A stretch of DNA of 64,000 bases from Flavobacteriaceae bacterium (lineage in GTDB: Bacteria > Bacteroidota > Bacteroidia > Flavobacteriales > Flavobacteriaceae). The stretch is from the NCBI GenBank assembly GCA_027073495.1, contig JALSVQ010000164.1, forward strand, positions 24,845-88,844, in the 5' to 3' direction. Under the pieces are notes generated by a model, which was given only the letters and a program-made list of their open reading frames with translations, was not told where the DNA came from and did not search any database. Positions 44,955-54,343 of the stretch are shown here, piece by piece (the stretch's first letter is position 1; each line of letters begins with the position of its first letter). The translations under genes and the position numbers were made by a program.

Positions 44955-45882
44955 TATTATATACTTTTCCTGTTAATTTTTCTTTCCAAGCTGTCCAATT
45001 ATATAGCTTAGCAAAAAAGAGCGTTATTAATGGATAACCGAGTAAAACAGGCAATAAAAATTCAAATGATAAAGCCTCAGGTTCTGAATAATCAATATAT
45101 AAGGCATTGGTATTTATAATAGTCCAATTGGTGCTAATAAGTATTGCTGCACTTATGTTATTAGCAGTATGCATGCCAAAACTGAGTTCTAAACCATCAT
45201 CCATCAATGTAGTGACACCATAAAACAACCCTGTTCCTATATAAAAAATCATAACCAAAGGACCGAGTTTATCAACTTCTGGATTGGCACCGTGCATTAT
45301 ACCAAACAAAATTCCAGTCATTAATAATGCTGCTAATCGACTATTGAGCGTAGTTCCAAACCATTGCATTAAATAGCCTCTAAAGAAAAACTCTTCTATT
45401 CCTGTTTGAAATGGGAAAAGCACAAAAGAGATGAGCAGTAAAAGATAAAATTTATTAGGATCAAAATTCCACACTAGATTTTCATCAGCACTTTGTATAG
45501 TAATGTAAAAGCCAATTAATGCAATGATAAATGTAATGCTAAAGCCCATAAATACACGTTTCCAATCAAAATCAGTACGTGCTGTTAAAACGGTTTTAAA
45601 GGCTCTACTATGTAATTTTTTAACTACAAAATACAAGCCTAAAACGCCAAAAACTCCAGAAACAAGCATTAAAGCGAGTAAATAATTTTTATTTTTAATG
45701 AGATATGAAAAACCGCCATCAGCAGCATATATAAATTCTTTGAATGAAGCACTATTGTTATATGCAACTGTAATTAGCGGAATAACACCAATTAGTTGCC
45801 AAAAAATAAAAACCAATAGACTCCCGATAAGGTAGCGCCACCAATCATTTTTTCCTAAAAATCCTAATTTTATAAAATCCAT
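44941..45882 (-). CDS. CPBP-family intramembrane metalloprotease
   Basis: 313 aa, about eight helices. Conserved motifs of the Abi/CPBP (Rce1-like) family: EEFFFRGYLMQWF (EExxxR, about 171-183), FGIMHGAN (FxxxH) and MHTANN (HxxxN). Substrate unknown. It is sandwiched between menC and menE, with menC stopping 3 nt upstream, an arrangement I take to be operonic but not necessarily functional. Confidence 0.88.
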   Translation of the reverse strand: MDFIKLGFLGKNDWWRYLIGSLLVFIFWQLIGVIPLITVAYNNSASFKEFIYAADGGFSYLIKNKNYLLALMLVSGVFGVLGLYFVVKKLHSRAFKTVLTARTDFDWKRVFMGFSITFIIALIGFYITIQSADENLVWNFDPNKFYLLLLISFVLFPFQTGIEEFFFRGYLMQWFGTTLNSRLAALLMTGILFGIMHGANPEVDKLGPLVMIFYIGTGLFYGVTTLMDDGLELSFGMHTANNISAAILISTNWTIINTNALYIDYSEPEALSFEFLLPVLLGYPLITLFFAKLYNWTAWKEKLTGKVYNNAAN

Positions 45883-45885
45883 TTT

Positions 45886-46926
45886 TTATATGTTTATAGC
45901 CCATTTTTTGGCTGTATTATAGTGCAAAGAGCCTTTTTTTATCTCTAATGGACTGGCTATGTTATTAGTAAATAAGCCGCCAGTTCCAAGTCCTTGTGGT
46001 ATTTCCACACCTAGCGAATAGGTGTATTGCGCAATAGCATTCAAGCCGATATTACTCTCTAATGCCGATGTAATCCACCAGCCAATTTTATGCTTTTTAG
46101 CTAGATAAATCCATTCATTTGTTCCTTGTATGCCTCCAACCAAACTAGGTTTGAGAATAATATAATGTGGAAAAATATTTTGAAGTACTTTTTCTTTTTC
46201 TGTCATATTAAAAACACCAATTAATTCTTCATCTAAAGCAATAGGAATAGGAGCGAGGTAGCATAATTTTGCCATAGCTTCGTGTTGCCCTGCTTTGATG
46301 GGTTGTTCTATAGAATGTACATCAAGATTGGCTAATGCTTGTAGTTTTTCTAAGGCATCACTTGGGTCAAAAGCGCCATTAGCATCTACGCGAATGGTTA
46401 TTTTAGATTTATCATAGTGCTTTCGAATGCCTTGTATTAATGCTAGTTCATTATCAAAATCGATAGCGCCAATTTTTAATTTTATAGTTTTAAAACCAGC
46501 TTTTAGTTTTGCTTTTATTTGCTCCTGCATAAAATATTCATCGTCCATCCAAATAAGACCATTAATAGGAATAGTTGCTTTTCCTGCAGTGAAATCAGAA
46601 GGAAAGAGTAAGGTTTCTATTTTGTTTTGTAAGCTTAAATAGGCTTGCTCTACACCAAACTGAATGGAAGGATAAGCCTTTAAATCTGACAAAATAGCGG
46701 TGTAAGACATACCATTTGCTATAGCATTGCAAGTCCATTGCAATTTTTCTTCATAATTGGGTTTATCATCAGCACTCAATCCTCTAAAAACAGCACATTC
46801 TCCAATACCATAGCTATTTCCATCACTAATTTTTAAAAAATACGTTTCTTTCTGACGCAAAACACCTCGAGATGTACCACTTGGTTTTTTAAAGTCTAAT
46901 AAATATTTAGTATAACTGGCTTGCAT
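45886..46926 (-). CDS. menC: o-succinylbenzoate synthase MenC
   Basis: 346-aa enolase-superfamily enzyme that dehydrates SHCHC to o-succinylbenzoate. Catalytic Lys pair in FKTIKLKIG; metal ligands in RVDANGAF, SIEQPIKAGQ and ALDEELIG; second base Lys in ILKPSLVGG. The N-terminal capping domain (about 1-110) is intact. Together with menE, menD and menB it gives four menaquinone genes in the window. Confidence 0.93.
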   Translation of the reverse strand: MQASYTKYLLDFKKPSGTSRGVLRQKETYFLKISDGNSYGIGECAVFRGLSADDKPNYEEKLQWTCNAIANGMSYTAILSDLKAYPSIQFGVEQAYLSLQNKIETLLFPSDFTAGKATIPINGLIWMDDEYFMQEQIKAKLKAGFKTIKLKIGAIDFDNELALIQGIRKHYDKSKITIRVDANGAFDPSDALEKLQALANLDVHSIEQPIKAGQHEAMAKLCYLAPIPIALDEELIGVFNMTEKEKVLQNIFPHYIILKPSLVGGIQGTNEWIYLAKKHKIGWWITSALESNIGLNAIAQYTYSLGVEIPQGLGTGGLFTNNIASPLEIKKGSLHYNTAKKWAINI

Positions 46927-46927
46927 A

Positions 46928-47452
46928 CTACTGTTCTAATGCCTGTTTGAACAAGGTTAATGATTTTTGTTCTGCTGCTTTAAAATTACCTTTATAAATC
47001 TTAGTAACCCAACGGATGAAATGTCCTTTACCCTTGATAGTAGTATGTTTAATTAGTTTTGTTTTTCCATTTTCATCACTTAGTATGTAGTCATTGACCG
47101 AAATCATATTTTCAACATCTAATATATCTCCAAAAGCATTGTTTTTGTTGTATTTTGTAATAGTCTGTTTGACCTGAAAAGCTTTATTTTGTTGTTTTGC
47201 CTTAATTAAATAGATGCTTCCCACTTTATTGGCTGTCGCTTTTTCAGCAGTTACATTTTCTGCTAAAGGATTCCATTTGGGTAGAAAGTTACTATCACTT
47301 AGTTTCTCAAATACCTCGTTTATAGGCTTGTTGATGATAATTTCATTACTATATGAAGATTCTCTTGCAAGTAGTGACGAACTTATAAAAAGCACGAGAA
47401 ATAAAAGCATTAAACCAACTACTATTTTTAATCCTAAACCTTTTGATTTCAT
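46928..47452 (-). CDS. SRPBCC-family (START-like) protein
   Basis: 174 aa with an N-terminal membrane anchor (LKIVVGLMLLFLVLFISSSLLA), then a START/Bet v1-like fold: SNEIIINKPINEVFEKLSD, FLPKWNPLAENVTA and LIKHTTIKGKGHFIRW. Such proteins bind hydrophobic ligands, or act as polyketide-cyclase-like proteins. No ligand can be named. Stop overlaps nothing; menC starts 1 nt later. Confidence 0.75.
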   Translation of the reverse strand: MKSKGLGLKIVVGLMLLFLVLFISSSLLARESSYSNEIIINKPINEVFEKLSDSNFLPKWNPLAENVTAEKATANKVGSIYLIKAKQQNKAFQVKQTITKYNKNNAFGDILDVENMISVNDYILSDENGKTKLIKHTTIKGKGHFIRWVTKIYKGNFKAAEQKSLTLFKQALEQ

Positions 47453-47454
47453 AA

Positions 47455-48132
47455 TTATATTGTTTTGCTTTCTCCAATAGGAAGTATGGTTAGATTTTTA
47501 CCTTTATTTTTAAAATATGTGATAGCTTCTTGATGATCAATTTTAATAAAACCAAAAGTATCAAAATGGTAAGCTAATATTTGATTACAAGCTAAGAAAT
47601 CTGCTGCTATTACAGCACTTTTTATGCCCATAGTAAAATTATCGCCTACGGGAAGTACTGCCAAATCTAGTTTTGTTTGCATTGGGATGAGTTGCATATC
47701 CATAGTAAGCGCTGTATCTCCAGCAATGTAGATGACTTTGCCATTACTTTCTATCACAAAACCTCCAGGTTCGCCACCGTAGCTACCATCAGGAAATGAG
47801 CTAGAATGTACGGCATTGGTATAGGTGAGCTTTCCAAAATCAAACTGCCAAGTTCCTCCGTGGTTCATAGGATGTCCAGTAAAACCCTGTTTTTCAAAGT
47901 GCGTAACAATTTCATAGTTAGACACGATTAAAGCACCTGTGTTTTTTGCTAGTGTTGCGACATCAAGGATATGATCTTGATGGGCGTGAGTTATTAAAAT
48001 ATAATCTGCTTTAAGACTATTGATATCAATGTGTTTAGCTAATTCATTAGCTGAAATAAAAGGGTCAACAAGTAGTGTTTTTCCAGCTGTTTCAATACTT
48101 AAACTAGCGTGTCCGAGATAGGTTATTTTCAT
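47455..48132 (-). CDS. Metal-dependent hydrolase, UPF0173 (metallo-beta-lactamase superfamily)
   Basis: 225 aa. The superfamily signature is ITHAHQDHILDV (HxHxDH, about 48-59), with further ligands in MNHGGTW, YIAGDTALTMDM and the final His in AYHFDTFGFIKID. Length and the N-terminus MKITYLGHASLSIE are typical of UPF0173 proteins, for which no substrate is established. Two nt from the SRPBCC gene. Confidence 0.9.
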   Translation of the reverse strand: MKITYLGHASLSIETAGKTLLVDPFISANELAKHIDINSLKADYILITHAHQDHILDVATLAKNTGALIVSNYEIVTHFEKQGFTGHPMNHGGTWQFDFGKLTYTNAVHSSSFPDGSYGGEPGGFVIESNGKVIYIAGDTALTMDMQLIPMQTKLDLAVLPVGDNFTMGIKSAVIAADFLACNQILAYHFDTFGFIKIDHQEAITYFKNKGKNLTILPIGESKTI

Positions 48133-48134
48133 AA

Positions 48135-48896
48135 TTAATCGTTATTTAAATCAGCTTCAAAAGCCAGTTTTTTGTCACGGTATTCAAAATTTTGTCCAAG
48201 ATATACTTTGCGTACCATTTCATCAGCAGCTAAATCTTTAGGTTTACCAGATTTAAGTATAGCGCCTTGGAACATTAAGTATGTTCTATCCGTAATGGCA
48301 AGGGTTTCTTGTACGTTGTGATCGGTAATTAGAATACCAATATTACGGTATTTAAGCTGTGCTACAATGCGTTGAATATCTTCAACAGCTATTGGGTCAA
48401 CACCTGCAAAGGGTTCATCAAGTAAGATAAATTTTGGGTCTGTAGCCAATGCGCGTGCTATTTCTGTTCTACGACGTTCTCCTCCAGAGAGCAAGTCACC
48501 ACGTCTTTTTCTAAAACGTTCTAAACCAAATTCTTTGATTAGGAGTTCGAGTTTGTCTTTTTGTTCTTTTTTAGAAAGCTTTGTGAATTGAAGCACACTT
48601 AAAATATTGTCTTCTACGCTGAGTTTTCTAAAAACAGATTCTTCTTGAGCAAGATAACCTATACCTCGCTGAGCGCGTTCATACATCGCTAAACCAGTGA
48701 TATCTTCGCCATCAAGTGTTATTTTTCCTCCTGTTGGTTTTACGAGTCCTACAACAGTATAAAATGTAGTGGTTTTTCCCGCTCCATTAGGACCTAAAAG
48801 TCCTACTATTTCACCTTGATTTACCTCAATAGTAACGCCTTTTACTACTTGATTGCTTCCGTAGGTTTTTTGTACATTTTCTGCGCGTAGTATCAT
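48135..48896 (-). CDS. lptB: LPS export ABC transporter ATP-binding protein LptB
   Basis: 253 aa. Walker [21 protein letters not shown]-loop [15 protein letters not shown] signature [17 protein letters not shown], Walker [14 protein letters not shown], and H-loop [13 protein letters not shown]. The LptB-specific LAQE and [13 protein letters not shown] patterns distinguish it from other ABC ATPases. It powers LPS extraction from the inner membrane with LptFG. Coupled to tatC and the kdsD-type gene in one operon. Confidence 0.93.
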   Translation of the reverse strand: MILRAENVQKTYGSNQVVKGVTIEVNQGEIVGLLGPNGAGKTTTFYTVVGLVKPTGGKITLDGEDITGLAMYERAQRGIGYLAQEESVFRKLSVEDNILSVLQFTKLSKKEQKDKLELLIKEFGLERFRKRRGDLLSGGERRRTEIARALATDPKFILLDEPFAGVDPIAVEDIQRIVAQLKYRNIGILITDHNVQETLAITDRTYLMFQGAILKSGKPKDLAADEMVRKVYLGQNFEYRDKKLAFEADLNND

Positions 48897-48897
48897 A

Positions 48898-49704
48898 TTA
48901 TTTCTTTATTAGTGCGGTTTCTTTAGGTTCCATCATTTTGGCAATAAGAATACTGATTTCGTAGAGTCCTAAAACTGGTATAGAAACAATAATCTGACTT
49001 AAAATATCTGGAGGTGTGATGATAGCTGATACCGATAATATAACTATCAGCATTACTTTTCTGTATTTTTTTAAGGCAGCTGCATCAACTAATCCTAATT
49101 TAGTCAGGAAAAAGATAATAACAGGAAGTTCAAACATTAAACCACTAGCCAATACTGAAGTTTTGATTAAACCAATAAAAGAAGATAGTTTAAAATCATT
49201 GCTTACTGCTTCACTTACTTTGTAGTTTCCAAAAAAGTTAATAGACAAAGGAGCTATTATATAATAACCAAATAAAACTCCTGTAAAAAATAATAGCGAA
49301 GCTATCACCAAAAATGAAATGGCATGTTTCTTTTCATTTTGATATAATGCAGGACTAATAAATTTCCATAATTCTCGTAGTATTAATGGAAAAGCAATAA
49401 TAACTCCAAAAGTAAAGGCAATCCATATATCTGTAGAAAATTGTTCACCCATTTCCAGTGATTGAAATTTATAATCCATAGTATCAAAATGGAGTGTGTT
49501 ATTTGTGCCAAATAAACTGGATAATTTTGTTAATGCACGATAGGTAATAAAATCTGGTTTTGTTACTGCAAATATTATTTTGTCAAAAATAGAACGACTA
49601 AATATAAAGGCAATAAGCGCCATCACAATAACATACGCAAAAATACGTATAAGGTGTTTGCGTAATTCTTCTAAATGATCTAGAAAAGACATTTGTTTTC
49701 CCAT
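48898..49704 (-). CDS. tatC: Sec-independent protein translocase TatC
   Basis: 268 aa with six transmembrane helices. N-terminal [18 protein letters not shown] is the conserved TatC start, followed by [19 protein letters not shown] and [16 protein letters not shown]. The Met preceding is the annotated start; MGKQ is a short leader. It recognises twin-arginine signal peptides; no tatA seen nearby. Spacing to its neighbours is 1 nt on both sides. Confidence 0.95.
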   Translation of the reverse strand: MGKQMSFLDHLEELRKHLIRIFAYVIVMALIAFIFSRSIFDKIIFAVTKPDFITYRALTKLSSLFGTNNTLHFDTMDYKFQSLEMGEQFSTDIWIAFTFGVIIAFPLILRELWKFISPALYQNEKKHAISFLVIASLLFFTGVLFGYYIIAPLSINFFGNYKVSEAVSNDFKLSSFIGLIKTSVLASGLMFELPVIIFFLTKLGLVDAAALKKYRKVMLIVILSVSAIITPPDILSQIIVSIPVLGLYEISILIAKMMEPKETALIKK

Positions 49705-49705
49705 A

Positions 49706-50674
49706 TTATAGTATTCCTTCTTTAATTAAATCGTGTAAATGTACAACACCAAGATAGCTTTTGTCTTCGGCTAAAACGATGAGCTGTGTAATATTGTATT
49801 TTTCCATCAATTCCAATGCTTGTATTGCCAAAGTTCCTGAAGCTACTGTTTTAGGGTTTTTAGTCATTATATCAGCGGCTTTAAGACTGAGAAAATTATC
49901 TGAAGTACTAAGCATCCTACGAATATCTCCATCTGTAATGATACCCGAAATTTGCTTGTTTCCTACTGGAGCAACAGCAGTTACACCTAAACGTTTTTTA
50001 GAAATTTCTACAATGACCTCTTTGATAGGAGCTGTTTCTGCCACAAGAGGAACTTCATTATTGATTAATAAATCATCAACTTGAAGATATAAACGTTTTC
50101 CTAATGAACCACCAGGATGGTATTTTGCAAAATCATTAGCAGTAAAACCACGTAATTCAAGTAGAGCTACCGCAAGTGCATCTCCCATTACCATTTGCGC
50201 TGTTGTGCTTGTAGTAGGAGCGAGGTTATTTGGACAGGCTTCCTTTTCTATATATGCATTGAGTACAAAATGTGCATTTTTACCAAGATAAGATGCTTTA
50301 TTAGATGTCAATGCTATAAGTTTGTTTCCTGCTTGTTTAATAAGTGGTACTAGTGCTTTGATTTCTGGAGTGTTACCACTTTTTGAAATACAAATAACAA
50401 TATCATCTTTGAGAACCATACCTAAATCACCATGAATAGCATCAGCTGCGTGCATAAAAATAGCAGGAGTTCCTGTAGAATTAAGTGTGGCAACTATTTT
50501 GGTCGCTACATTGGCACTTTTTCCAATACCAGAAACCACAACGCGTCCTTTTGCTTGATATATTAAGGTGACGATGGAGGCAAACTCATTATCAATAAAA
50601 TTAACGAGATTTCCAATGGCATTATACTCCGTTATTATGGTTTGTTTTGCTATTTTGAGAATATTTTCTTTCAA
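49706..50674 (-). CDS. kdsD: Arabinose-5-phosphate isomerase KdsD/KpsF-type
   Basis: 322 aa. N-terminal SIS domain (GKSANVATKIVATLNSTGTP and DIVICISKSGNTPEIKAL) and two CBS domains (about 205-322, MLSTSDNF between them). It converts ribulose-5-phosphate to arabinose-5-phosphate, the precursor of Kdo, supplying the sugar that KdnB and KdnA modify. The GutQ paralogue is the main alternative. It is the first gene of an operon with tatC and lptB. Confidence 0.9.
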   Translation of the reverse strand: MKENILKIAKQTIITEYNAIGNLVNFIDNEFASIVTLIYQAKGRVVVSGIGKSANVATKIVATLNSTGTPAIFMHAADAIHGDLGMVLKDDIVICISKSGNTPEIKALVPLIKQAGNKLIALTSNKASYLGKNAHFVLNAYIEKEACPNNLAPTTSTTAQMVMGDALAVALLELRGFTANDFAKYHPGGSLGKRLYLQVDDLLINNEVPLVAETAPIKEVIVEISKKRLGVTAVAPVGNKQISGIITDGDIRRMLSTSDNFLSLKAADIMTKNPKTVASGTLAIQALELMEKYNITQLIVLAEDKSYLGVVHLHDLIKEGIL

Positions 50675-50841
50675 AAGGAATCGATTATTTTAAATAAAAA
50701 TTAGAGTTAAAATATATAATTAATGATATTAGTGCAAACTTACAATTTTTAATTTTATTTCAAATAGAAATCAATTCAGATAATATGAATATCAAATAAA
50801 AATAAAAACTCAGTATCTTTTTAACTGATTTTGATATTCAT

Positions 50842-50873
50842 TTGTTATAATTCAAAAAAAAAGATTATATTTG
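50842..50873 (+). promoter_or_regulatory. Promoter of Bacteroidota type for recQ
   Basis: TTG at 50842-50844, 21 nt, and TATATTTG at 50866-50873; the recQ ATG is 65 nt further on. The 264-bp gap between the divergent kdsD and recQ holds nothing else I recognise. Confidence 0.65.
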
Positions 50874-50938
50874 AATTCGATTAGCTAAAAAAAACACATA
50901 TAGTTTAATAGAAGTACTGTTAAATTACAAATTATATT

Positions 50939-53119
50939 ATGGATATACATAAAGCATTAAAAAAATATTTTGGTTTTGATAACTTCAAAGGCTTGCAAGA
51001 ACTTGTTATTACTAGCGTAATGAACAATCATAATGTGTTTGCTATTATGCCAACAGGAGGAGGAAAATCATTGTGTTATCAACTTCCTGCTTTATTAAAA
51101 GATGGGACTGCTATAGTAGTTTCTCCTTTGATTGCGCTTATGAAAAACCAAGTAGATGCTATACGAGGTATTTCATCAGAACACGGAATTGCTCATGTTC
51201 TGAATTCTTCATTGAATCGAGGGGAAATTAATCAAGTTAAACAAGATATAGAAAATGGTGTTTGTAAACTTGTTTATGTAGCTCCAGAATCATTAGCTAA
51301 AGAAGAGTATTTAGAGTTTCTAAAAAGTCAAACAATCTCTTTTGTAGCAATAGATGAAGCACATTGTATTTCAGAATGGGGACACGATTTTAGACCTGAG
51401 TATCGCAATCTTAGAGATACGATTCGTGCTATTGGAAATTTGTCTATCATTGGTCTTACAGCAACAGCAACTCCAAAAGTGCAAGATGATATTTTAAAAA
51501 ACCTACAAATTACAGAAGCAGATACGTATAAAGCATCATTTAATAGACCGAATCTTTTTTATGAAATACGCCCAAAAACAGCCAATGTTAATGCTGATAT
51601 TATCCGTTTTGTAAAACAATATGAAGGAAAATCGGGTATTGTATATTGTCTTAGTCGTAAAAAAGTTGAAGAATTGGCTCAAATACTCCAAGTTAATGGT
51701 ATTAAGGCCATACCTTATCATGCCGGATTAGATTCAAAAAAACGTGCACGACACCAAGATATGTTTCTCAATGAAGAAGTTGATGTAGTAGTAGCTACCA
51801 TTGCCTTTGGAATGGGAATTGACAAGCCAGATGTGCGTTTTGTAATTCATCATGATATCCCTAAAAGTTTAGAAAGTTATTATCAAGAAACGGGGCGTGC
51901 AGGACGTGATGATGGCGAAGGGTATTGCTTGGCGTTCTATGCATATAAAGATATCGAAAAACTCGAAAAATTTATGGTTGGTAAGCCTGTTGCTGAACAA
52001 GAAATAGGGCATGCTTTGTTACAAGAAGTTGTAGGTTATTGTGAAACATCAGTTTCACGACGTAAATTTTTGCTGCATTATTTTGGCGAAGAATTTGATG
52101 CAGTAAACGGAGCAGGAGCAGATATGGATGATAATGTTCGAAATCCAAAAAAACGTTTTGAAGCCAAAGATGATATCAAATTGATGTTAGAAGTAGTACG
52201 TGATACCAATCAGCGCTACAAAGCTAAAGAAACGGTTAATGTTTTGATGGGAAAAGAAAATGCTTTATTGAACTCACATAAAACCAATGAACAAGCTTTT
52301 TTTGGTAGTGGAAACCATAAAACAGCTTCATTTTGGATGGCTGCAATTCGTCAAGCTTTGGTTAACAGTTTACTTAAAAAAGAAATTGAAACTTATGGTG
52401 TATTAAAAATGACTAAAGAAGGACTATCATTTATTGATAATCCAGTTTCATTTATGATGAGTGAGGATCATAAGTATGAAGAAAGTGAAATAAAAGATAT
52501 TATTGGTATATCAAAAGCTGCTTCAGCTACTGATAAAGTACTGATAAAAATGCTTAAAGATTTACAAAAAACTACCGCAAAGAAACACGGTGTTCCTCCT
52601 TTTGCTGTTTTTCAAGAGCCTTCATTAGAAGATATGGCATTGAAATATCCTGTATCAATAAGTGAGTTGAGTCAAATATATGGCGTAGGAGAGGGGAAAG
52701 CCCGAAAATATGGTAAAGCATTCATAGCGTTGATTGCTAAATATGTTGAAGACAATGATATTGTTAGACCAGATGATTTAATAGTCAAAAGTACTGGAGA
52801 AAAATCAGCTTTAAAAGTATATATTATCACTTCTACCGATAGAAAATTATCATTAGAAGATATACGAAGTTCTAAAGGTATAAGCTTGGAAGAGCTTATT
52901 GACGAAATGGAGCTTATTGTTTATTCAGGTACTAAACTTAATATTTGTTATGCTATTAATGAAATACTTGACGAAGACCAGCAAGAAGAAATTTTTGATT
53001 ATTTTATGGAAGCAGATACGGATAGCATTGCAGAAGCTGTGGAAGAATTTGATGGAGACTATGAAGAAGAAGATTTACGACTAATGCGTATTAAGTTTTT
53101 GAGTGAGGTAGGACATTAA
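50939..53119 (+). CDS. recQ: ATP-dependent DNA helicase RecQ, zinc-site-lacking form
   Basis: 726 aa. Helicase core: Walker A MPTGGGKSLCYQLPALL, DEAH box AIDEAHCISEWGHDF, SAT-like GLTATATPKVQ, and motif VI YYQETGRAGRDDGEG. The RQC region reads VGYCETSVSRRKFLLHYFGEEFD, then NGAGADMDDNVRNP where other RecQ proteins have C-GxCDxC: three of four zinc cysteines are absent. An HRDC-like domain (YPVSISELSQIYGVGEGKARKYGKAF) is near 560-620 and a longer, acidic C-terminal extension ends the protein. Role in recombination and fork repair. Confidence 0.93.
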   Translation: MDIHKALKKYFGFDNFKGLQELVITSVMNNHNVFAIMPTGGGKSLCYQLPALLKDGTAIVVSPLIALMKNQVDAIRGISSEHGIAHVLNSSLNRGEINQVKQDIENGVCKLVYVAPESLAKEEYLEFLKSQTISFVAIDEAHCISEWGHDFRPEYRNLRDTIRAIGNLSIIGLTATATPKVQDDILKNLQITEADTYKASFNRPNLFYEIRPKTANVNADIIRFVKQYEGKSGIVYCLSRKKVEELAQILQVNGIKAIPYHAGLDSKKRARHQDMFLNEEVDVVVATIAFGMGIDKPDVRFVIHHDIPKSLESYYQETGRAGRDDGEGYCLAFYAYKDIEKLEKFMVGKPVAEQEIGHALLQEVVGYCETSVSRRKFLLHYFGEEFDAVNGAGADMDDNVRNPKKRFEAKDDIKLMLEVVRDTNQRYKAKETVNVLMGKENALLNSHKTNEQAFFGSGNHKTASFWMAAIRQALVNSLLKKEIETYGVLKMTKEGLSFIDNPVSFMMSEDHKYEESEIKDIIGISKAASATDKVLIKMLKDLQKTTAKKHGVPPFAVFQEPSLEDMALKYPVSISELSQIYGVGEGKARKYGKAFIALIAKYVEDNDIVRPDDLIVKSTGEKSALKVYIITSTDRKLSLEDIRSSKGISLEELIDEMELIVYSGTKLNICYAINEILDEDQQEEIFDYFMEADTDSIAEAVEEFDGDYEEEDLRLMRIKFLSEVGH

Positions 53120-53157
53120 GATTTATTTTTTTCTAACTAAAGATTACTTAAACTTTT

Positions 53158-54012
53158 TTACTTTTCATTATTTTCAACAAATTGCAAGGTTTTAGCTACA
53201 ACTTCTTTATTCCAAAGCATTCTATAATGCCCAATACGTTCAAAAGCAATTAATTTACTGTTAGGAATAGCCGCGTGTATTTGAGTAGCATTTTTAAAAG
53301 GAATTACTTTATCTTTTTTATCGTGAATAATAAGTAATTGATTGAAATCTATATTTTTAAGATTTGAACTCGTACTCATTTTAGCAAAATCATCTTGAAT
53401 TAAATCATCTATATAATATTTGCAATACTGAAAAACACGTTCGTTAAAACCAATGAATTTTTGAAAATCACGGAATACATCAATAATATAATCATTACTA
53501 GACAGTAGTACTATTTTATCCACTTTGTAATTCGTTTCAGCCAAGGTATAAGCCAGAGCAGACGCACCAAAAGAATGTCCAATAATACTAAAAGGCTCTT
53601 GCGGATTTATGGATGCAAGCAACAATGCAAATGCCGCTTTAGTTTCATAAAGGTTTGTATATTTTTTAGTTGACTTATGGTGTGCTAAAAGATCAAAAGT
53701 AATAACACGATAGCCAGCAGCAGCAAATGCTTTTGCAAAAAGTAGCAAGCTACCAGCATTGCTATCCCAACCATGTACCATAAACAAGAGGTTTCCTTTT
53801 GGATTTCCTATTTCATAGCAATCTAAAGTATCATCTTTTACTGCTATAGTAAAGTGTTTTGACAATTCATAGAAAGGTTTTTCTCTTTTTTTAGGTGTTT
53901 TTAAACGTACTTTTTGAAAAATATTGAAGGCTGTTTTTCCAGCTAATTTAGGAATTATAGTTCCTAATATATTAAGATAAATACGAATAAAATTGAGATA
54001 TAAGAGTTTCAT
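53158..54012 (-). CDS. Alpha/beta hydrolase
   Basis: 284 aa. The nucleophile elbow SIIGHSFGASALAY (Ser in GHSFG, about 145-158), oxyanion strand FMVHGWDSNAGS, acid in LIIHDKKDKVIPF (Asp), and final His in IGHYRMLW. N-terminal hydrophobic residues (LNFIRIYLNILGTIIPKLAG) may anchor it to the membrane. Substrate unknown. It is convergent with recQ and has a 38-nt gap from it. Confidence 0.82.
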   Translation of the reverse strand: MKLLYLNFIRIYLNILGTIIPKLAGKTAFNIFQKVRLKTPKKREKPFYELSKHFTIAVKDDTLDCYEIGNPKGNLLFMVHGWDSNAGSLLLFAKAFAAAGYRVITFDLLAHHKSTKKYTNLYETKAAFALLLASINPQEPFSIIGHSFGASALAYTLAETNYKVDKIVLLSSNDYIIDVFRDFQKFIGFNERVFQYCKYYIDDLIQDDFAKMSTSSNLKNIDFNQLLIIHDKKDKVIPFKNATQIHAAIPNSKLIAFERIGHYRMLWNKEVVAKTLQFVENNEK

Positions 54013-54134
54013 AATTATTTTTTTGTAGATTTTACAAATGTACTATTTATTATGAAAAAATAGACCCCCTTTTTATTAGGTAAATTCAATATAAAAATAT
54101 AATTTTGTATTATATTAACTTAAAATAAATAAAA

Positions 54135-54260
54135 ATGTTAGCTTTTTTTAATACCTTATTTTTATATGATTATCTTATGGGTGTAATTGGTACTGTCGTT
54201 TTAGGACTTGTGTTTCTTACTTTAGGTATCGTTGGATATCGTTTTCTTAATAAAAAGTAA
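54135..54260 (+). CDS. 41-aa single-helix membrane peptide
   Basis: An ATG-to-TAA reading frame with one clear transmembrane helix (about 15-36, MGVIGTVVLGLVFLTLGIVGYR) and a positive end (FLNKK). It is too short for ordinary ORF cut-offs. The hydrophobic pattern and a start after AAATAAAAATG support it as a real small protein. No family recognised, though small proteins of this kind accompany many envelope systems. Confidence 0.4.
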   Translation: MLAFFNTLFLYDYLMGVIGTVVLGLVFLTLGIVGYRFLNKK

Positions 54261-54291
54261 TACTTTTTTACGTTTTTTTCTTTGATTCTTT

Positions 54292-54323
54292 TTGCAAACA
54301 AACGCTAAATAAGTATATCTTTG
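54292..54323 (+). promoter_or_regulatory. Promoter of Bacteroidota type for prfC
   Basis: TTG at 54292-54294, 21 nt, and TATCTTTG at 54316-54323, 20 nt before the prfC ATG. Confidence 0.7.
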
Positions 54324-54343
54324 CAGACCAAAATTGAATAGTT

